Shown in pieces: positions 7,980 through 15,614 of a DNA stretch of 64,000 nt. Source of the stretch: Microvirga pakistanensis (lineage in GTDB: Bacteria > Pseudomonadota > Alphaproteobacteria > Rhizobiales > Beijerinckiaceae). The stretch lies in the NCBI RefSeq assembly GCF_004458765.1, contig NZ_SPJX01000187.1, positions 124,001 to 188,000 of the forward strand, given 5' to 3'. The translations under genes and the position numbers were made by a program. The notes under the pieces are model-generated. The model worked only from the letters and a program-made list of their open reading frames with translations. It did not search any database and was not told the origin of the DNA. The first letter of the stretch is position 1. Each line of letters starts with the position of its first letter.

Positions 7980-8827
7980 CTACGGCCTGTTATGCCTTGA
8001 ACCCTTTGCACCTGGAGGCGTTTTGCTCGTCCTGATCTGAGGAGGAGCCATGCTGACGGACGCACAATGGGCGATGCTGAAGCCTTTGGTGGAACAGTGC
8101 CGTCCGAAGGGCAAGGCCCCACCGCGGGATCTGCGTCGGACAGTGGATGCCATTCTCTGGCGGCATGAGAATGGTGCTAAGTGGCGGGCGATCCCCGCTG
8201 AACTGGGTCCATGGTGGCGGGCCGCTCAGACCTTCATCCGCTGGGCTCGCCTGGGTGTCTGGGAGCGTCTGCTCAACCTGGTGCAGGAGCGCGGGATCCA
8301 GCTTGGAATGACCTGCCTCGACGGCACCAGCGTGCGCGCATCAGAAGGCCGCGGGAGCGCATCGAAAAGGGGCTCTCAAGCTCAACGAGACGATCGTGAA
8401 GCACTTGGTCGCTCTCGTGGCGGCTATGGCACCAAGGCTTGCGTGATCGCCGACGGTCTCGGACGCGCGATCGCGCTTCGCCTTGCACCAGGTCAGGCGC
8501 ACGAGCTGCCTGACGCCATTCCGCTGCTCGACTCTCTGCCGGGTGTGCCCAGCTGGGTAGTAGCGGATCGCGGGTATTCCAGTCACAGCTTCCGCGAGCA
8601 CATCTGGAGCCTCGGTGCGAGGCCGGCGATCCCGGCCAAGTCCAATGAGGCACCGGTCGCCTGTCCGGACTGGATCTATACCAACCGAAATGTTGTCGAG
8701 CGGCTCTGGGCCAGATTGAAAGAGTGGCGAGCTGTTGCAACGCGCTACGAGAAGACGGCCTCGTCCTTCATGGGCGTGCTCTGCCTCGCCGCAGCAATCG
8801 ACTGGCTCAAGAACTAACAGGCCGTAG
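7980..8827. mobile_element. complete IS5-family insertion sequence (about 0.85 kb)
   Basis: The single transposase gene is bracketed by a 13-bp perfect inverted repeat, CTACGGCCTGTTA at 7980-7992 and its complement at 8815-8827. The right repeat overlaps the transposase stop codon. The outermost CTA/TAG bases are palindromic, so a short TA-type target duplication cannot be separated from the repeat by eye. Its right edge abuts a broken pentapeptide-repeat gene. Confidence 0.85.
8050..8817 (+). CDS. IS5-family transposase
   Basis: This 255-residue DDE transposase appears intact. It has an N-terminal DUF4096-like segment (LTDAQWAMLKPLVEQ, residues 2-16; DAILWRHENGAKWRAIP). The catalytic positions are visible as CLDGTSVRA (first Asp), VVADRGYSS (second Asp) and NVVERLWARLKEW (Glu). 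A strong ribosome-binding site (GAGGAGG) lies just before the ATG. Length and layout fit the one-ORF IS5/IS427-type enzymes, and the element may still be mobile. Confidence 0.92.
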   Translation: MLTDAQWAMLKPLVEQCRPKGKAPPRDLRRTVDAILWRHENGAKWRAIPAELGPWWRAAQTFIRWARLGVWERLLNLVQERGIQLGMTCLDGTSVRASEGRGSASKRGSQAQRDDREALGRSRGGYGTKACVIADGLGRAIALRLAPGQAHELPDAIPLLDSLPGVPSWVVADRGYSSHSFREHIWSLGARPAIPAKSNEAPVACPDWIYTNRNVVERLWARLKEWRAVATRYEKTASSFMGVLCLAAAIDWLKN

Positions 8828-8846
8828 CACTCCTTATTAATCTACC

Positions 8847-8990
8847 GATGCTGATCTCACTGACGTGAGTCTCAGAAGGCAAACCTCCGCTTTAGCGATC
8901 TAAAGATGGCGGATCTCAGCGGAGCAAACCTCAGCAGCAAGCGACTCCCTGAAGCAGACCTTCGTGAAGCGGACCCTGATCTTTGCAAAA
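8847..8990 (+). pseudogene. pentapeptide-repeat protein remnant
   Basis: Two overlapping frames give DADLTDVSLR and then, after a one-base shift, ANLRFSDLKMADLSGANLSS followed by EADLREADPDL. This is the A(D/N)LXX pentapeptide pattern that folds into a right-handed quadrilateral beta helix. No start, and no more than about 9 repeats, survive. The IS5-type element ends only 19 bases upstream, so the 5' part was probably lost in or after the insertion. Confidence 0.6.
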
Positions 8991-8992
8991 CA

Positions 8993-9018
8993 AAAGGCCC
9001 GGGAGAACCCGGGCCTTT
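8993..9018 (-). terminator. intrinsic terminator of the Omp25-like gene
   Basis: A near-perfect hairpin, AAAGGCCCGGG-agaa-CCCGGGCCTTT, lies 25 bp past the stop of the minus-strand barrel gene. On that strand the stem is followed by TTTTGTTTTG, a good intrinsic terminator. Confidence 0.85.
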
Positions 9019-9042
9019 CACGTATCGCTGAAGCGAACGATC

Positions 9043-9726
9043 TTAGAACGTGTTGAACTTGAAGTTCAGACCAGCGCGGAGGACGTGGAAGTTGGTCTCG
9101 TCCTCGACGGTGTAGTCGAAGGCAGGGTTTGCCGGATCGACAGCGGTGTAGCTCTCCGAGCCAAGATCGACATACAGGTACTCAGCCTTCACGGTCAGGT
9201 TGTTGGTGATGGCGTACTCAGCGCCTGCACCAAGCGTCCAACCCCAGCGGGTATCGGAGTTCGAACCGGCGAAAGAAGCCAGTTCGGTCGGAATGTCGAA
9301 CGTCGTGGCGCTCTCAACCTCACCGAACGCCAGACCGCCGGTCGCGTACACCAGCAGGCGTTCAGCCGGCGTGAAGCCGAGACGCGCACGCAGGGTGCCG
9401 AACCAGCGAACTTCCTGCGAAACCGTCAGCTCGTCGCCGGTCGCCACATCGAGAGCCGAGAAGGCATCGTCGAAGTCGATGTAGTTGATGTCAGCCTCAA
9501 CACCGACAACAGCAGCGCCGAACTGGTAGTTGAAGCCGATCTGCGCGCCGCCCGTGAACACGGCGTCGTCCGAGCTGATGCCATCAACGTCGATCGCGCC
9601 GAAGAAAGCCGGCGTCTCGGAGCTGAGGGTCAGATCGCTGTCGTTCCAAGCCGCGCCAGCGTTCACACCGGCGTAGAAGCCGGCCCAGGTGAAGACCGGA
9701 ACGGGAGCGATGATGACAGCCGATGC
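9043..9726 (-). pseudogene. Omp25/RopB-type outer-membrane porin lacking its signal peptide
   Basis: The frame encodes an eight-strand barrel of the Omp25/OmpA-like family: PVPVFTWAGFYAGVN at the usual mature N-terminus, glycine/aromatic strands, LRARLGFTPAERLLVYATGG in the middle, and HVLRAGLNFKFNTF with terminal Phe at the end. In this family these residues follow a cleaved signal peptide. Here the frame upstream of about 9726 continues as charged, non-hydrophobic sequence with no in-frame ATG and no signal peptide. The only visible start inside is a GTG at 9666, after the conserved mature N-terminus. The gene therefore looks 5'-truncated by recombination, although its terminator is intact. 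Confidence 0.72.
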
Positions 9727-10539
9727 ATGACAATCTCGCCGAGATCGCTGATCAAGCTCTGTGCTGGGAAGGGATGCTGCGCGAGAGGAACAGCCACCTC
9801 TAAGTGAGTTTAGGGGGCGCTTTCATTCCCTTCGTTGGGCTTTGGTGTGTCAAAACACTCGACCGAGGGCAGTTGTTTTCAGCCTAGCGTGTCGCGGTGA
9901 TGAGGTAGGGCAAAATGATCCTCAGGCCGAAAGACATACCGATGCCAAGCAAGAGCGCCACAAGCATCACGAGCGGCAACTGAGCCCAATCGCGTCTGCT
10001 CAAAGGGCGATTGATTATCCTATTGATTCTCTCGTCTGCTTCCTAAGGCTGGCTGGCAGCCAAGTCGGCGCAAAGCGCCAGTGTTGCAGTTCTCAGTTCT
10101 AGCACACGGAGTGGATGTCATGTCAGCAAAACACCATGGATGAGCCGCCGGGCTTTTCGTAGAGACCGGTGCTTGCCTTCCTCACAGTCGCTCTCTGGCT
10201 TTTGCACGAGAGAGCGTCACAAAGGGCCTTAGAGAAGGCTGAACGTACAGGCCAGCGGAGCACGAAAGTCTTCAATCGATGTCGCTGATTGAGCGGCTTG
10301 CGCTCAGGATAAGATATACCTTGGTGCAAAATCCCGGCTCAGATGCTGGCCGCGCACGGCTACGGGAGGGGCGCAGCATGACCCTCGCTCAACAGGGTAG
10401 AGATGCGTTCTCACGGCTCCATGGAAGAAGGCATGGCTGAGAGATTGGAGCTATGCCGATAGCAGCTCGGCGCCGTCTCCTCGGTCGTCCGTCAGTTCAA
10501 GGAAACGGCCCGCGAGCCGGCGCGCCTCGGCAATGGCCT
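9727..10539. other. intergenic/decayed stretch left of the IS cluster
   Basis: No convincing gene is present. A 39-codon minus-strand frame at 9884-10003 (TTG start, RRDWAQLPLVMLVALLLG, then a second hydrophobic part) could be a small membrane peptide or the 3' end of a lost gene. A plus-strand frame from 9725 to 9802 (MHDNLAEIADQALCWEGML...) also looks like a gene tail. The frame on the minus strand at 10123-10329 has no supporting features. Confidence 0.4.
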
Positions 10540-10725
10540 TCACTTTGCGGAACTGCCAACTTTCTCCGCGGGTGGTCTCAACTCTTTCCGCCAGCGATGA
10601 TAGCTCTGCTCGGATATACCAGCCTCCTTGCAGACGAGCGCGATACTCTTGCCTTGGGCGAGTTGCACCTCGATCTGGCGCAACTTCGCGATGATCTGTT
10701 CCGAACTGAACCTCTTCTTCGGTAT
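10540..10725 (-). pseudogene. IS3-family OrfA remnant
   Basis: The frame gives PKKRFSSEQIIAKLRQIEVQ and CKEAGISEQSYHRWRKE, the helix-turn-helix OrfA of IS3/IS407-type elements. The normal start position reads ATA (10723-10725) instead of ATG although GGAG is still present just upstream. The end is frame-shifted before the usual leucine-zipper segment, and OrfB is absent. The flanking motif at about 10745-10775 resembles its outer end. Confidence 0.72.
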
Positions 10726-10784
10726 GGGTGGCTCCTTGTTCCAGGTCAATTCTCTCAATTAACCTGGTCCAATTCCACCCGGTC

Positions 10785-11290
10785 AGGTCACGTTTACGCG
10801 CATCGCGGAGCTCTACCGCATCGAGAGCGACATCCGCGGCATGAGTGCGGCGGAGCGATGCCGGATCCGGCAGACCAAGAGCCGTCCCATCCTGGACGCT
10901 CTAGAGCCGTGGCTGCGCGGCAAGCTTGGTCTGATCAGCCAGAAGAGCAAACTGGCTGAGGCGATCCGCTATGCGCTTGTGCGCTGGGAGGGGCTGACCC
11001 GCTTCGTGGACGACGGGCGGATCGAGATCGATACCAACGTGGTCGAGCGGACAATCCGGCCCTTGGCTCTGACGCGCAAGAATGCGCTGTTTGCCGGCTC
11101 GGATCGCGGGGGTGAGCACTGGGCGGTCATCGCCTCGCTGATTGAGACCTGCAGACTGTGCGGCGTGGATCCGCAGGTTTATCTCACCGACGTGTTGAGC
11201 CGCATCGTTACCGGCCATCTCAACACCCAGATCGATGATCTGCTGCCGTGGGCCTATGCCACCCCGCCAGACCTCAGGGCCGTGGCCTGA
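10785..11290 (+). pseudogene. IS66-family transposase (TnpC) C-terminal fragment
   Basis: The frame runs from FTRIAELYRIESDIRG through SRPILDALEPWL, RYALVRWEGLTRFVDDGRIE and ERTIRPLALTRKNALFAGSD to DDLLPWAYATPPDLRAVA. These are the conserved C-terminal blocks of the IS66 transposase. An ATG at 10841 lies inside this domain, so it is not a true start. The N-terminal two thirds, plus TnpA and TnpB, are missing, cut off at the IS3 remnant. The right end (GCGCTTAC about 11295-11305) is joined directly to an IS630 fragment. Confidence 0.85.
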
Positions 11291-11300
11291 GAACAGCGCT

Positions 11301-11773
11301 TACGGTTGAGGTGCCGGTCTCGTCCAAGAACACAAAGCGGATCGGATCCATGTAGCGCTGCCACACGCGCCAGTGTCGGCGCTCGCGGGCCACGTCGGCG
11401 CGATCCTGCTCGGCGGCTCTCAGGCTCTATTTTATGCGTCAGGCCGGCTCGTCTGAGCCAGCGGCTGATGGTGGAGGTCGCCCCGACCACGATGCCGTGC
11501 TGGCTTCAACTTGGCTTGGATCTCCACCAGCGAGATGTCAGCCTTGGTGTCCAGGAGAGCGCGCACGAGCGCCCCATGCGGCTCGAAAATCGGACGGCGG
11601 TGACCGCCAAAGCGGGCCGGAGCCGGACTGCCGCTCTGACGAAAGCGCCGCATCAGCTTCACGGCAGCCGACGGGCTGACCTCAAAACGCAAAGCCGCCT
11701 GTCGGATGGAGGATCCGCCTGCCACCGCACGCACGATCCGCTCACGCAAGTCTCGCGACAGAGGAGTTGGCAT
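11301..11773 (-). pseudogene. IS630-family transposase, 5' part with frameshift
   Basis: Starting at the ATG at 11773, the frame gives the IS630 winged-helix N-terminus (LSRDLRERIVRAVAGGSSIR; ALRFEVSPSAAVKLMRRF). After a frameshift near 11470-11430, the neighbouring frames give SRWLRRAGLTHK and then AAEQDRADVARERRHWRVW and FVFLDETGTST, which contains the first catalytic Asp. The sequence then ends at the IS66 right end. The rest of the DDE domain, including the DLNPIE region, is absent. Confidence 0.8.
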
Positions 11774-11888
11774 GGGACGCCTCCCGGCCGATCACAACCA
11801 ACCCGATGGAATCAGCTATCCCGATTCTACGCAACCGCTGCACGCTCTAACAGGATCTAGTAGTTAACGAAGTGTCTGAAGCCCTCAT

Positions 11889-13025
11889 CTATTGTTGCAA
11901 CATATAAAGATTTCCAGGTAGATCTTCCGATTGTGCAGTCGCTTTGGTCTTCATCCAAGCAAGGAGATCCAACGCCTCTTCAAAGGTGATTTCTTTGCGG
12001 AGGATGGTATCAAAATAGCGCGGATAGAGTATGTACGCCGCAGCAAAGATCTCTTCGACGCTACGCCGAGCCGTTCTTCTATTGCACTCTTGCCGATCGT
12101 CAGTTGCCCCCCAGCCAGCGTAGAAAGGCATTCCGATACATGTCACTCTTATGCCACGGATCAGCGCTTCGAAGCCTGAAAGCGACGTAATCGTGTAGAC
12201 ATGGTCGATCGTTTTGAAGGTGTCTGCAAGCGTAATGTCCTGTTCTAAAACGAGCGCAAGATGTCTTACGGCGCGCGGATCAGATTGGTTCTGTCGAGTG
12301 CCGTGCAGTACTTCCGGATGGGGTTTGTAGATAATCTGCGCATCGGGGTTCTCTCGCGCGGCAATCGTGACAAGTTCGTTGTTGTCGATTTGCCGGTTGC
12401 ACCCTTTCCTAATCGATGCATCCCCTTCCACCTGTCCAACAACGAGAACTCGTTTTCTGTCTTTGGGTCCATAGATGGTTTCAATGTCGATATCGCTGGA
12501 GGTATTGTACTTTGAGAGTCTCGAATTGACTAGTTTGTCGATGCCTGCGCGGGCTCTCTGAAGCAGTTGCGAGTCTGCAGCGAAATCATACGTCTCAAGA
12601 AGACGCTCAAGATCCGACGCTTGCGTCGCATCGAAATAAATCGATGATCTGTCAAAACAGAGTGATATTGGCGGAGCCTTAGTAGCCCCTAACGCAACAG
12701 AGCGGAGAAACCCATCCTCGATCCTAATAAAAGGAATCTTGCGGGACCTGCAGAATCTCTCGACAAACGCTGGGTACTTGTAGCCCCACACGTAGACCTC
12801 AGGCGCCTTCTCTGCGAGCATCCAAGGCGCGAGTGACGTATAGAAGCTGAACCTGCTAATGGCCTTGTCTCTCCGGACAATCGGTCGATCCGGCAGCCAA
12901 TAATTAATGAAGTCCTTCCAAGGGCTCAGCCCTAACACATAGTACCTGGAAGGAGCCTTGCTAAAGGGAATTCTTGCGTAGCGGTAGACTGACTTCGCCA
13001 GCTGCATGAGATTCTTCGAGATCAT
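11889..13025 (-). CDS. single-domain KpsC-like capsule glycosyltransferase
   Basis: These 378 residues match one half of KpsC, the beta-Kdo transferase that builds the poly-Kdo linker on the lipid anchor of group-2 capsules. Visible blocks are FIRIEDGFLRSVALGA (about 98-113), KRVLVVGQVEGDASIRKG, IIYKPHPEV (nucleotide-sugar binding), ITSLSGFEALIRGI and MPFYAGWGATDD. KpsC itself carries two such domains and is encoded at 19955-22000, so this is a paralogue. It has its own 300-bp upstream gap. It may add a further Kdo or act on a different acceptor; the substrate is not readable from sequence. Confidence 0.85.
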   Translation of the reverse strand: MISKNLMQLAKSVYRYARIPFSKAPSRYYVLGLSPWKDFINYWLPDRPIVRRDKAISRFSFYTSLAPWMLAEKAPEVYVWGYKYPAFVERFCRSRKIPFIRIEDGFLRSVALGATKAPPISLCFDRSSIYFDATQASDLERLLETYDFAADSQLLQRARAGIDKLVNSRLSKYNTSSDIDIETIYGPKDRKRVLVVGQVEGDASIRKGCNRQIDNNELVTIAARENPDAQIIYKPHPEVLHGTRQNQSDPRAVRHLALVLEQDITLADTFKTIDHVYTITSLSGFEALIRGIRVTCIGMPFYAGWGATDDRQECNRRTARRSVEEIFAAAYILYPRYFDTILRKEITFEEALDLLAWMKTKATAQSEDLPGNLYMLQQ

Positions 13026-13339
13026 TCCACACTCGCGTGTTCAGATGGCATTTTGTTTGGCATGGCCAGCGGAGGTCCGGGTTGTGGGTACTGACTCTTC
13101 ATTAACTGGACTCATCGAGACATCAGGGCATTCCGCCGGCGATCTCTGCACTGGCATGAGATGCTCGTTACGTGCCTAGAGTAATGAAAATCGTAGCCTT
13201 AATGTCGTTGAGTATTTCAGGTCCAAGAAGGGGTGGCGAGTGGTTGCAAGCCACTGCGAGAAGACTATCTTGTCCTCAAGCAGTGTCTCCGTCTCGCCGC
13301 CACCTTTGATCGGATGGAGTGCCAAATGGATTGCATATC
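13026..13339. other. 314-bp gap with no gene
   Basis: The interval holds the upstream region of the KpsC-like gene and the 3' end of the acetyl/methyltransferase gene. I see no hairpin with a T-run and no conserved frame in it. It is AT-richer than the kps export genes. Confidence 0.5.
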
Positions 13340-14671
13340 TTAGTTTGGAAGCAACATCAGATTTCGGTTCGCTCGATACCGCTTGTATTCTTCTACTATA
13401 CAGTAGTTATTACTCTCTATCCAGCTTACCATCCACGCCTCATTTGCTTCATCAACCTCAACGAATATCTTCGGGCGATATTTTGAGATAGTCTGAGAAA
13501 AACCGGTGAGAACCTGGGGCTCGTCTCCTTCGACGTCGATTTTCAGAAACGTTGGCCGATGGTCGCCGATGACCTGATCGCCAGCAAAAACAGGTATATC
13601 GCCAGCATCGTCACGGACAAACTTGGCGCCCCCAAGATTGTGAGACTCATACGTGAGGCTCCCTGTACCAGCGCCGTCACCTAACGCGAAACCTGAGTTG
13701 CAGGTGATATTCCTCGTGCCATTTAGGAGGTAGTTTATGTCGGCAATTCTCTGTGCGGCAGCGTTCATCTCGAATGTGATGATCTTCTGACACCCAAGGA
13801 CCTTGGAAAAGTAAATAGAGTGATTTCCAACATTCGCGCCGATATCGGCGACAACATCATCGGCAGAAAGGTAGGGCGAGATGAGACGAAGCTCCTCTTG
13901 TTCATAGAACTGGCCGCGGATGAGATATTTGGATATCTCATCGTGCTCGTTCTCTATGAAGAACCTGAACTGCTGACCTCCAAATTCAAATGTGCGTATC
14001 AAGCCTCGGACCGTGTCGGCTATTTGTTGAGCGGCGCCAGGTCGAAGTGCTGGTGTCTCAGTAGATCGCAGACTGTCTCTCTCCCAGCGTATATTTGTTT
14101 TCACAACCTTCGCAGGAGCGCCGACAACGACTGAGTTTGGCGGCACATCATGGAGCACCACTGCACGCTCACCTATAACGCTTCCGCTTCCAACTCGTAC
14201 GCCCTTACGAATAACCGCGCCATCACCGACCCAGACGTGATCCTCTATGACGATGCTCTTGCTTACATTGAGGCGTTCGTTGGTTAGGGCATCAAAAAGT
14301 GGGTGAAAATCATGAGTGATGACGCGACACCCGATTCCGAACATGCAATCTGAGCCTATCGTAATGCTTGTTCCTTCGGCAGCGGACAACTCTAGGTTCG
14401 CTGTGATGGTGTTGTGAGAACCAAGCACAATAGAGCAATCATGACCCAACGAAACTTTGCCGCTAAGTCGACTCGATGTACCGACATGGATCCTCGAATT
14501 CGAGCCAAAAAATATGATTGAAGCCTTATTGCATTTGGCGCTTTGCTCCAAAAGCAAGGCGTTGTTTAGACCTTTGAACTCGCAGGATGTATCGAGCCAC
14601 TGCTCCTCCTGCGCAACAATGGAGTTGCCTTTTAGCTGAGCAGCTTGCTTCATCGAAATGATCTTCGTCAT
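13340..14671 (-). CDS. fused hexapeptide acetyltransferase / FkbM methyltransferase
   Basis: This is a 443-residue two-domain protein. Residues 40-205 form a left-handed beta helix of hexapeptide repeats with the acetyltransferase signature (VITHDFHPLF, VIEDHVWVGDGAVIRKGV, VVVGAPAKVVK). Residues 225-443 form a FkbM-type SAM methyltransferase (VVADIGANVGNHSIYFSKV for SAM binding, and FLKIDVEGDEPQVL). A single chain carrying both O-acetyl and O-methyl transfer would decorate a capsular sugar. It starts four bases after the stop of the preceding GT2 gene, so the two are probably co-transcribed. The domain calls are firm; acceptors are unknown. Confidence 0.88.
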   Translation of the reverse strand: MTKIISMKQAAQLKGNSIVAQEEQWLDTSCEFKGLNNALLLEQSAKCNKASIIFFGSNSRIHVGTSSRLSGKVSLGHDCSIVLGSHNTITANLELSAAEGTSITIGSDCMFGIGCRVITHDFHPLFDALTNERLNVSKSIVIEDHVWVGDGAVIRKGVRVGSGSVIGERAVVLHDVPPNSVVVGAPAKVVKTNIRWERDSLRSTETPALRPGAAQQIADTVRGLIRTFEFGGQQFRFFIENEHDEISKYLIRGQFYEQEELRLISPYLSADDVVADIGANVGNHSIYFSKVLGCQKIITFEMNAAAQRIADINYLLNGTRNITCNSGFALGDGAGTGSLTYESHNLGGAKFVRDDAGDIPVFAGDQVIGDHRPTFLKIDVEGDEPQVLTGFSQTISKYRPKIFVEVDEANEAWMVSWIESNNYCIVEEYKRYRANRNLMLLPN

Positions 14672-14675
14672 TCAT

Positions 14676-15614
14676 TCACCCCTGCTGCGCCTGCTTGAAA
14701 AGCGCAGGGTCTTTCTTCTCCACAAACTTGGCCCGATCATTGTCCGCTGGGAACTGCCGCTTGAAGCGGCTCAACCCGTATTTCAACAACAAACGACTTC
14801 TAAACTTTGGGAGGAATCCTGTACTAGCGGAAATCTCACTCTTAAGTTGCACCCACTCCTTGAATGACTTCAGATAGAGCGCTTGTCGTAGTTTGACGTT
14901 ATGAGGGCCTTGGAGCATCTTTATACGCATCCGCGTAATCGCAAAGTGATCATCGACCCGTCTTTTCGTGATATGCGCTTTCGTCAGGGAGCCGGGGCGG
15001 CGCCGCCAGTTGTATAAATACTGTGGAACCACAACGACTTTGCTGGCTTTACTGTATGCGTGGAGAGAGAATATATGGTCTTCTCCATTGAATATTCCAT
15101 CCGGGAAGGCGATCCCGTGCTCCTTCAGGAAGGACGTTCGATAAACCTTCCCCCAACTTACCATGGATATCTTCGACTCTATAAGGGATTTGAGCCTATC
15201 CTCGTCAGTCAAGTGGTGGGACAATTTTGACTTCGACAGCACTGACCCATCTGGGTCGAGCTGCCGGAACAGGGTTTCTATGATATCTGGCTCTTCTCTA
15301 TAGTAGTTAGCTACTAACATCGAAAACTGCGGCTCGATCGTGTCGTCAGAGTCGAGAAAGCAAACATATTCTGTCTGTGTCTCACGGACGCCGAGATTCC
15401 TGGCGGCACCAGGACCTCGCCTACGGCTTCGCAGTAACCGAACTTCAAACGGAAATGACTTTGAGCATCGTTCCACTCGTTTGATGGTGTCGTCGGCGGA
15501 ATGATCATCCACGAAGATGACGGCTATGTCTTGCTGCTTGGCGAGACACTCGAACAGATCGCCGATGAATTGAGCAGAGTTGTGGGTAGGGATTACTACT
15601 GTCAGGTTAGCCAT
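14676..15614 (-). CDS. family 2 glycosyltransferase
   Basis: This is a 312-residue GT-A enzyme. The first ATG in a convincing position (15614) gives MANLTVVIPTHNSAQFIGDL. The longer frame upstream lies inside the neighbouring gene. Conserved features are VIFVDDHSADDT (UDP-sugar site), CFLDSDDTIEP (DXD metal site, about residues 88-92) and NGEDHIFSLHAYSKA (catalytic-base region). It overlaps the 3' end of the GT29-like gene by 8 bp, so translation is probably coupled. A role in capsule repeat-unit assembly is inferred from location. Confidence 0.88.
   Translation of the reverse strand: MANLTVVIPTHNSAQFIGDLFECLAKQQDIAVIFVDDHSADDTIKRVERCSKSFPFEVRLLRSRRRGPGAARNLGVRETQTEYVCFLDSDDTIEPQFSMLVANYYREEPDIIETLFRQLDPDGSVLSKSKLSHHLTDEDRLKSLIESKISMVSWGKVYRTSFLKEHGIAFPDGIFNGEDHIFSLHAYSKASKVVVVPQYLYNWRRRPGSLTKAHITKRRVDDHFAITRMRIKMLQGPHNVKLRQALYLKSFKEWVQLKSEISASTGFLPKFRSRLLLKYGLSRFKRQFPADNDRAKFVEKKDPALFKQAQQG

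Noticed and set aside
8983..9807. 274-codon plus-strand frame opposite the Omp25-like gene
   Set aside because: The minus strand encodes a clear barrel with an intact terminator; the plus-strand frame starts inside the terminator hairpin.
10123..10329. 68-codon minus-strand frame
   Set aside because: No motif or start signal; it lies in decayed sequence next to IS remnants.
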